From Lachnospiraceae bacterium (lineage in GTDB: Bacteria; Bacillota; Clostridia; Lachnospirales; Lachnospiraceae), in NCBI GenBank assembly GCA_028689585.1, contig JAQVCW010000012.1, forward strand, positions 49,011 to 113,010: DNA of 64,000 nucleotides. Reading direction: 5' to 3'. Within the stretch, counting starts at the first letter, position 1, and every line of letters starts with the position of its first letter. The notes under the pieces are model-generated. The model was not told the DNA's origin and ran no database searches. It saw nothing but the letters and a program-made list of their open reading frames with translations. Made by a program: the position numbers and the translations under genes. Below, piece after piece: positions 61,395 to 64,000 of the stretch.

Positions 61395-62102
61395 TTACAC
61401 TCCAAGTAGAATCTTTACACCGGAAAAAAGCTCTTCTTCCGTGTGAACGGTAAGGGCAGCCGGATTATCCGGTATCTCGGCGGCCCGTCCCTTCCGGTCC
61501 AGCCAGATGGACTGCCAGCCCACAGCATGGGGACAGAGAACGTCGTGTTCGTAGGAATCACCCACGTACCAGGTACGCTCCAGATCCAGATTCCAGCGTC
61601 TTGCTGCAATAGAAAAAATTTCAGGATCCGGTTTGTTGATCCCGATATCGCCGGATGCAATGATGTGTTCCGGAGCAATCCATTTTTCCACACCAAGGGC
61701 GCGGCATTTATCCCGCTGATGGGTGGAAGGGCCATTGGTGATGATACCGAGGAAAACGCCTGCATGGCTGCAGTACTCCATCAGGCCGGTAAGCGGGGAA
61801 CTCAGCTCAATATGATTTTGAAACCAGCCATAGGAGGTCTGAAAGGCCAGAGCCTCCTCTCTGGAAATATGCTCACCAAAGTCTGCCAGAGCCTTCTGGA
61901 TACGGTAAACATACATGTCCTCCATAGAGATCCGGTGATTCATAGAATCTTCGAATACCTCATCGCCATAGCGGGTAAAAGCAGCGCGCAAAGGGCGGCA
62001 TTCGATGGAAAAACGCTGGCCAAACATCTTTGTATACGCTTTGGAAAACGGCGTCAGCCGGTTATACAGCGTGTCATCCATATCAAAAATAATCGCGTTC
62101 AT
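61395..62102 (-). CDS. HAD-superfamily hydrolase
   Basis: 235 residues. Motif I AIIFDMDDTLYN, motif II IITNGPS, motif III around INKPDPEIF, motif IV WYVGDSYEHDV. A helical cap lies between motifs I and II, the YjjG/phosphoglycolate phosphatase layout. It is probably a phosphatase of a small phosphorylated metabolite; substrate unknown. GAAAGAGG precedes ATG 62102. Sixty-nine bases from pncB, likely the same transcript, which might suggest nucleotide or NAD metabolite cleanup. Confidence 0.9.
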   Translation of the reverse strand: MNAIIFDMDDTLYNRLTPFSKAYTKMFGQRFSIECRPLRAAFTRYGDEVFEDSMNHRISMEDMYVYRIQKALADFGEHISREEALAFQTSYGWFQNHIELSSPLTGLMEYCSHAGVFLGIITNGPSTHQRDKCRALGVEKWIAPEHIIASGDIGINKPDPEIFSIAARRWNLDLERTWYVGDSYEHDVLCPHAVGWQSIWLDRKGRAAEIPDNPAALTVHTEEELFSGVKILLGV

Positions 62103-62171
62103 ACAACCTCTTTCAGGCAGGGAATGGGTTCCAAAACACCGGGGCGTTTTGAAACCATGTTTTCAGTAAAG

Positions 62172-63632
62172 TTATTTTAACGCATCCATACTCATCTGTT
62201 CCAGCAGATCCGCTTTGATTTCATACAACTGGTCAGACAGATCTACATAAACCTGATGAGGATTGTAGAACCGTTTTGTCTCATCCCAGATCGTATCTTT
62301 TTCTTTAGTGCAGTAGCGCTGAATCTCCATAACAGAAGGCGATGTATAGACGCATTCTCCATCCTTGAATACCGGTACCAGCAATTCGCGGAGCTCATAA
62401 GTTCCGCCTTTTATCTTGGTCTTTTTCCAGGTCTCAAGAGGATCAAAAATAATCATGTCCTTCTTTGCGTCAAAGGACTCTTCCGCCAGACAGATTAAAT
62501 CAGCCCGGATCTTGTGATACTGCTTGTCATAGATCCGGTAAACTGTCTTATTGCCCGGATTCGTGATCTTCTCTGTATTTTCAGAAAGCTTGATCTTGGG
62601 AATAAATTCTCCCTTATCATTTTTGATGGCCGCCAGCTTGTAGACACCGCCAAAGGCCGGGCAGTCACTGGAGGTAATCAGATTGGTGCCAACGCCCCAG
62701 GAAGTGATGGTAGCTCCCTGGTTTTTCAGACTGTAGATCAGATTTTCATCCAGATCACTGGAGGCAGCAATGACCGCATCCTCGAATCCAGCAGCATCCA
62801 GAAGCTTTCTTGCTTTTTTCGACATATAAGCCAGATCGCCGCTGTCCAGGCGGATTCCGTAATGCTTCAGAGGGATACCGGCCTCCTTCATCTCGGAAAA
62901 GACGCGGATGGCATTGGGCACACCGGAACGCAGGGTATCATAAGTATCCACCAGCAGAGTGCAGGCATTGGGGTACAGCTTTGCGTAAGTCTTAAATGCG
63001 GTATATTCATCCGGAAAACTCATAATCCAGCTATGAGCATGGGTTCCCATGACGGGGACATCAAATAACTGTCCGGTAAGTACATTGGAGGTACCGACGC
63101 AGCCGCCGATGACTGCAGCTCTGGCACCGTAAATACCGGCATCCGGTCCCTGTGCCCGGCGAAGGCCGAACTCCATAATGCCGTCCCCTTTGGCAGCGTA
63201 TACTACCCGCGCCGCTTTCGTAGCGATCAGACTCTGATGATTGATAATGGTAAGGATCGCTGTCTCTACCAACTGCGCCTCCATAATCGGGGCAACCACC
63301 TTCAGCAGAGGTTCGCGCGGGAATACAACCGTGCCTTCCGGTATGGCATAAATATCACCACTGAAATGGAAGGTGTTTAGATAGTCCAAAAAATCTTCTC
63401 CGAAAATGCTCAGGCTGCGCAGATACTCAATATCCTCCGGGCTGAACCTCAGATTTTGAATATAATCAATTACCTGATCCAGACCGGCTGTGATGGCATA
63501 ACCTCCGTCAGACGGGTTTTTCCGGTAGAACACATCAAAAACCACCGTCTCATTGGACTGGCTTTCAAAATAGCCCTGCATCATGGTAAGCTCATAAAGA
63601 TCGGTCATGAGGGTAAGGTTCATTGTACTCAT
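62172..63632 (-). CDS. pncB: Nicotinate phosphoribosyltransferase
   Basis: 486 residues of the long Gram-positive type. LMTDLYELTMMQGYF start, GLRRAQGPDAG, GTHAHSWIMSFPDE (catalytic His), YGIRLDSGDLAYMSK and SWGVGTNLITS. It converts nicotinate and PRPP to nicotinate mononucleotide in NAD salvage. AGGAG precedes ATG 63632, and a promoter lies about 60 bases upstream. Confidence 0.96.
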   Translation of the reverse strand: MSTMNLTLMTDLYELTMMQGYFESQSNETVVFDVFYRKNPSDGGYAITAGLDQVIDYIQNLRFSPEDIEYLRSLSIFGEDFLDYLNTFHFSGDIYAIPEGTVVFPREPLLKVVAPIMEAQLVETAILTIINHQSLIATKAARVVYAAKGDGIMEFGLRRAQGPDAGIYGARAAVIGGCVGTSNVLTGQLFDVPVMGTHAHSWIMSFPDEYTAFKTYAKLYPNACTLLVDTYDTLRSGVPNAIRVFSEMKEAGIPLKHYGIRLDSGDLAYMSKKARKLLDAAGFEDAVIAASSDLDENLIYSLKNQGATITSWGVGTNLITSSDCPAFGGVYKLAAIKNDKGEFIPKIKLSENTEKITNPGNKTVYRIYDKQYHKIRADLICLAEESFDAKKDMIIFDPLETWKKTKIKGGTYELRELLVPVFKDGECVYTSPSVMEIQRYCTKEKDTIWDETKRFYNPHQVYVDLSDQLYEIKADLLEQMSMDALK

Positions 63633-63690
63633 AGTAATTCTCCTTTGAATTTGAAATGGAATAAATTTGAGTGACCTTATATCTCTTTAT

Positions 63691-63718
63691 AGTATACCAG
63701 AAATTCTCAAAAATCAAA
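63691..63718 (-). promoter_or_regulatory. Promoter of pncB
   Basis: On the minus strand TTTGAT (63718-63713), 16-bp spacer, TATACT (63696-63691). Good -10, weak -35. Confidence 0.55.
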
Positions 63719-63827
63719 GAGGGAATCAATATTTCAAATATTTAAAGATTTCAAAAAAAACAAAAAAATTTTGTAAATTGCAAGTATAAATCATCATTTT
63801 CTTAAAAAACAGCATAATGCACAAAAT

Positions 63828-63861
63828 AAACCGCCTGATGGTTATGATAATCAGGCGGTTT
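63828..63861. terminator. Perfect 12-bp hairpin upstream of pncB
   Basis: AAACCGCCTGAT (63828-63839), ten-base loop, ATCAGGCGGTTT (63850-63861). On the minus strand TATTTTGT follows, so it would end a gene coming from beyond the right edge. Confidence 0.65.
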
Positions 63862-63898
63862 ATGGTAAAAGTATACAAAAAGCTAACCTACGGATAAG

Positions 63899-63966
63899 TT
63901 TCCGCACGTTCGGAAAGATTTTATGTGTAAATGGTCAGGAATAAAATATTTCCGAACGTTCGGAAA
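63899..63966. promoter_or_regulatory. Two copies of an 18-bp TetR-like palindromic operator
   Basis: TTTCCGCACGTTCGGAAA (63899-63916, one mismatch) and TTTCCGAACGTTCGGAAA (63949-63966, perfect) are exactly 50 bp apart. Such palindromes are typical targets of TetR-family repressors. The regulated gene is probably just outside the window. The intervening sequence contains no gene. Confidence 0.7.
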
Positions 63967-64000
63967 GTTTTACAGACCTAAAGTCAGGGCATATTCATAA

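Overview
The window reads as a chromosome segment of an anaerobic, Gram-positive gut-type Clostridia, most likely Lachnospiraceae. This is inferred from gene content (GH43, ChvE- and ribose-type sugar importers, a TPP-riboswitch ThiXYZ operon, YitT, clostripain and NusG-domain-II proteins), AGGAGG ribosome binding sites and sigma-A promoters. Genus cannot be fixed from the sequence alone. No rRNA, tRNA, phage, integrase or CRISPR array was found.

Layout. 0-9.2 kb: end of a MarR regulator, a GH43 glycosidase carrying a hexapeptide minisatellite, then an arabinose operon (ChvE-type ABC importer, AraR, AraA) with an AraR-like operator. 9.3-15.4 kb: palindromic terminator-like element, orphan prepilin-like protein, a UvrA-like/Ogt repair pair, an XRE regulator with tandem small membrane proteins, and two more small unknown proteins. 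15.7-20.6 kb: RclA-like flavoprotein, then a TPP-riboswitch thiamine-precursor transport operon bracketed by related palindromic repeats. 20.9-24.5 kb: a cupin/HD-GYP/hybrid histidine kinase overlapping a CHASE-GGDEF diguanylate cyclase. 24.5-34.4 kb: YitT, AAA/PD-(D/E)XK, MarR/MATE, Cfa, kinase-like and clostripain genes, mostly separated by one repeat family built on GGGGACGGTTCTT. 34.4-44.8 kb: alanine racemase, M20 and M55 peptidases divergent from an Opp transporter with an S66 LD-carboxypeptidase, which together suggest scavenging of peptides containing D-amino acids, probably from peptidoglycan. 44.9-47.9 kb: NusG-II protein, an Rpn-like nuclease gene between two kinase-tail remnants, and a LacI regulator. 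48.3-56.2 kb: an eight-gene, kinase-less catabolic operon (TIM-barrel isomerase, ribose-type ABC importer, two VOC proteins, two zinc dehydrogenases) of unknown substrate. 56.2-64 kb: remnants, IlvE, an RluA-type gene broken by an in-frame TAG, Nudix, a degenerate M28 peptidase, HAD, PncB and a pair of TetR-like palindromic operators at the edge.

The most unusual content lies in three places. One is the number of separate dispersed palindromic repeat families in intergenic and leader positions, including a 45-nt element directly ahead of three unrelated start codons. The second is the c-di-GMP hybrid kinase pair. The third is the unassigned 48-56 kb sugar or polyol pathway. All calls were made by reading the sequence, without database searches.
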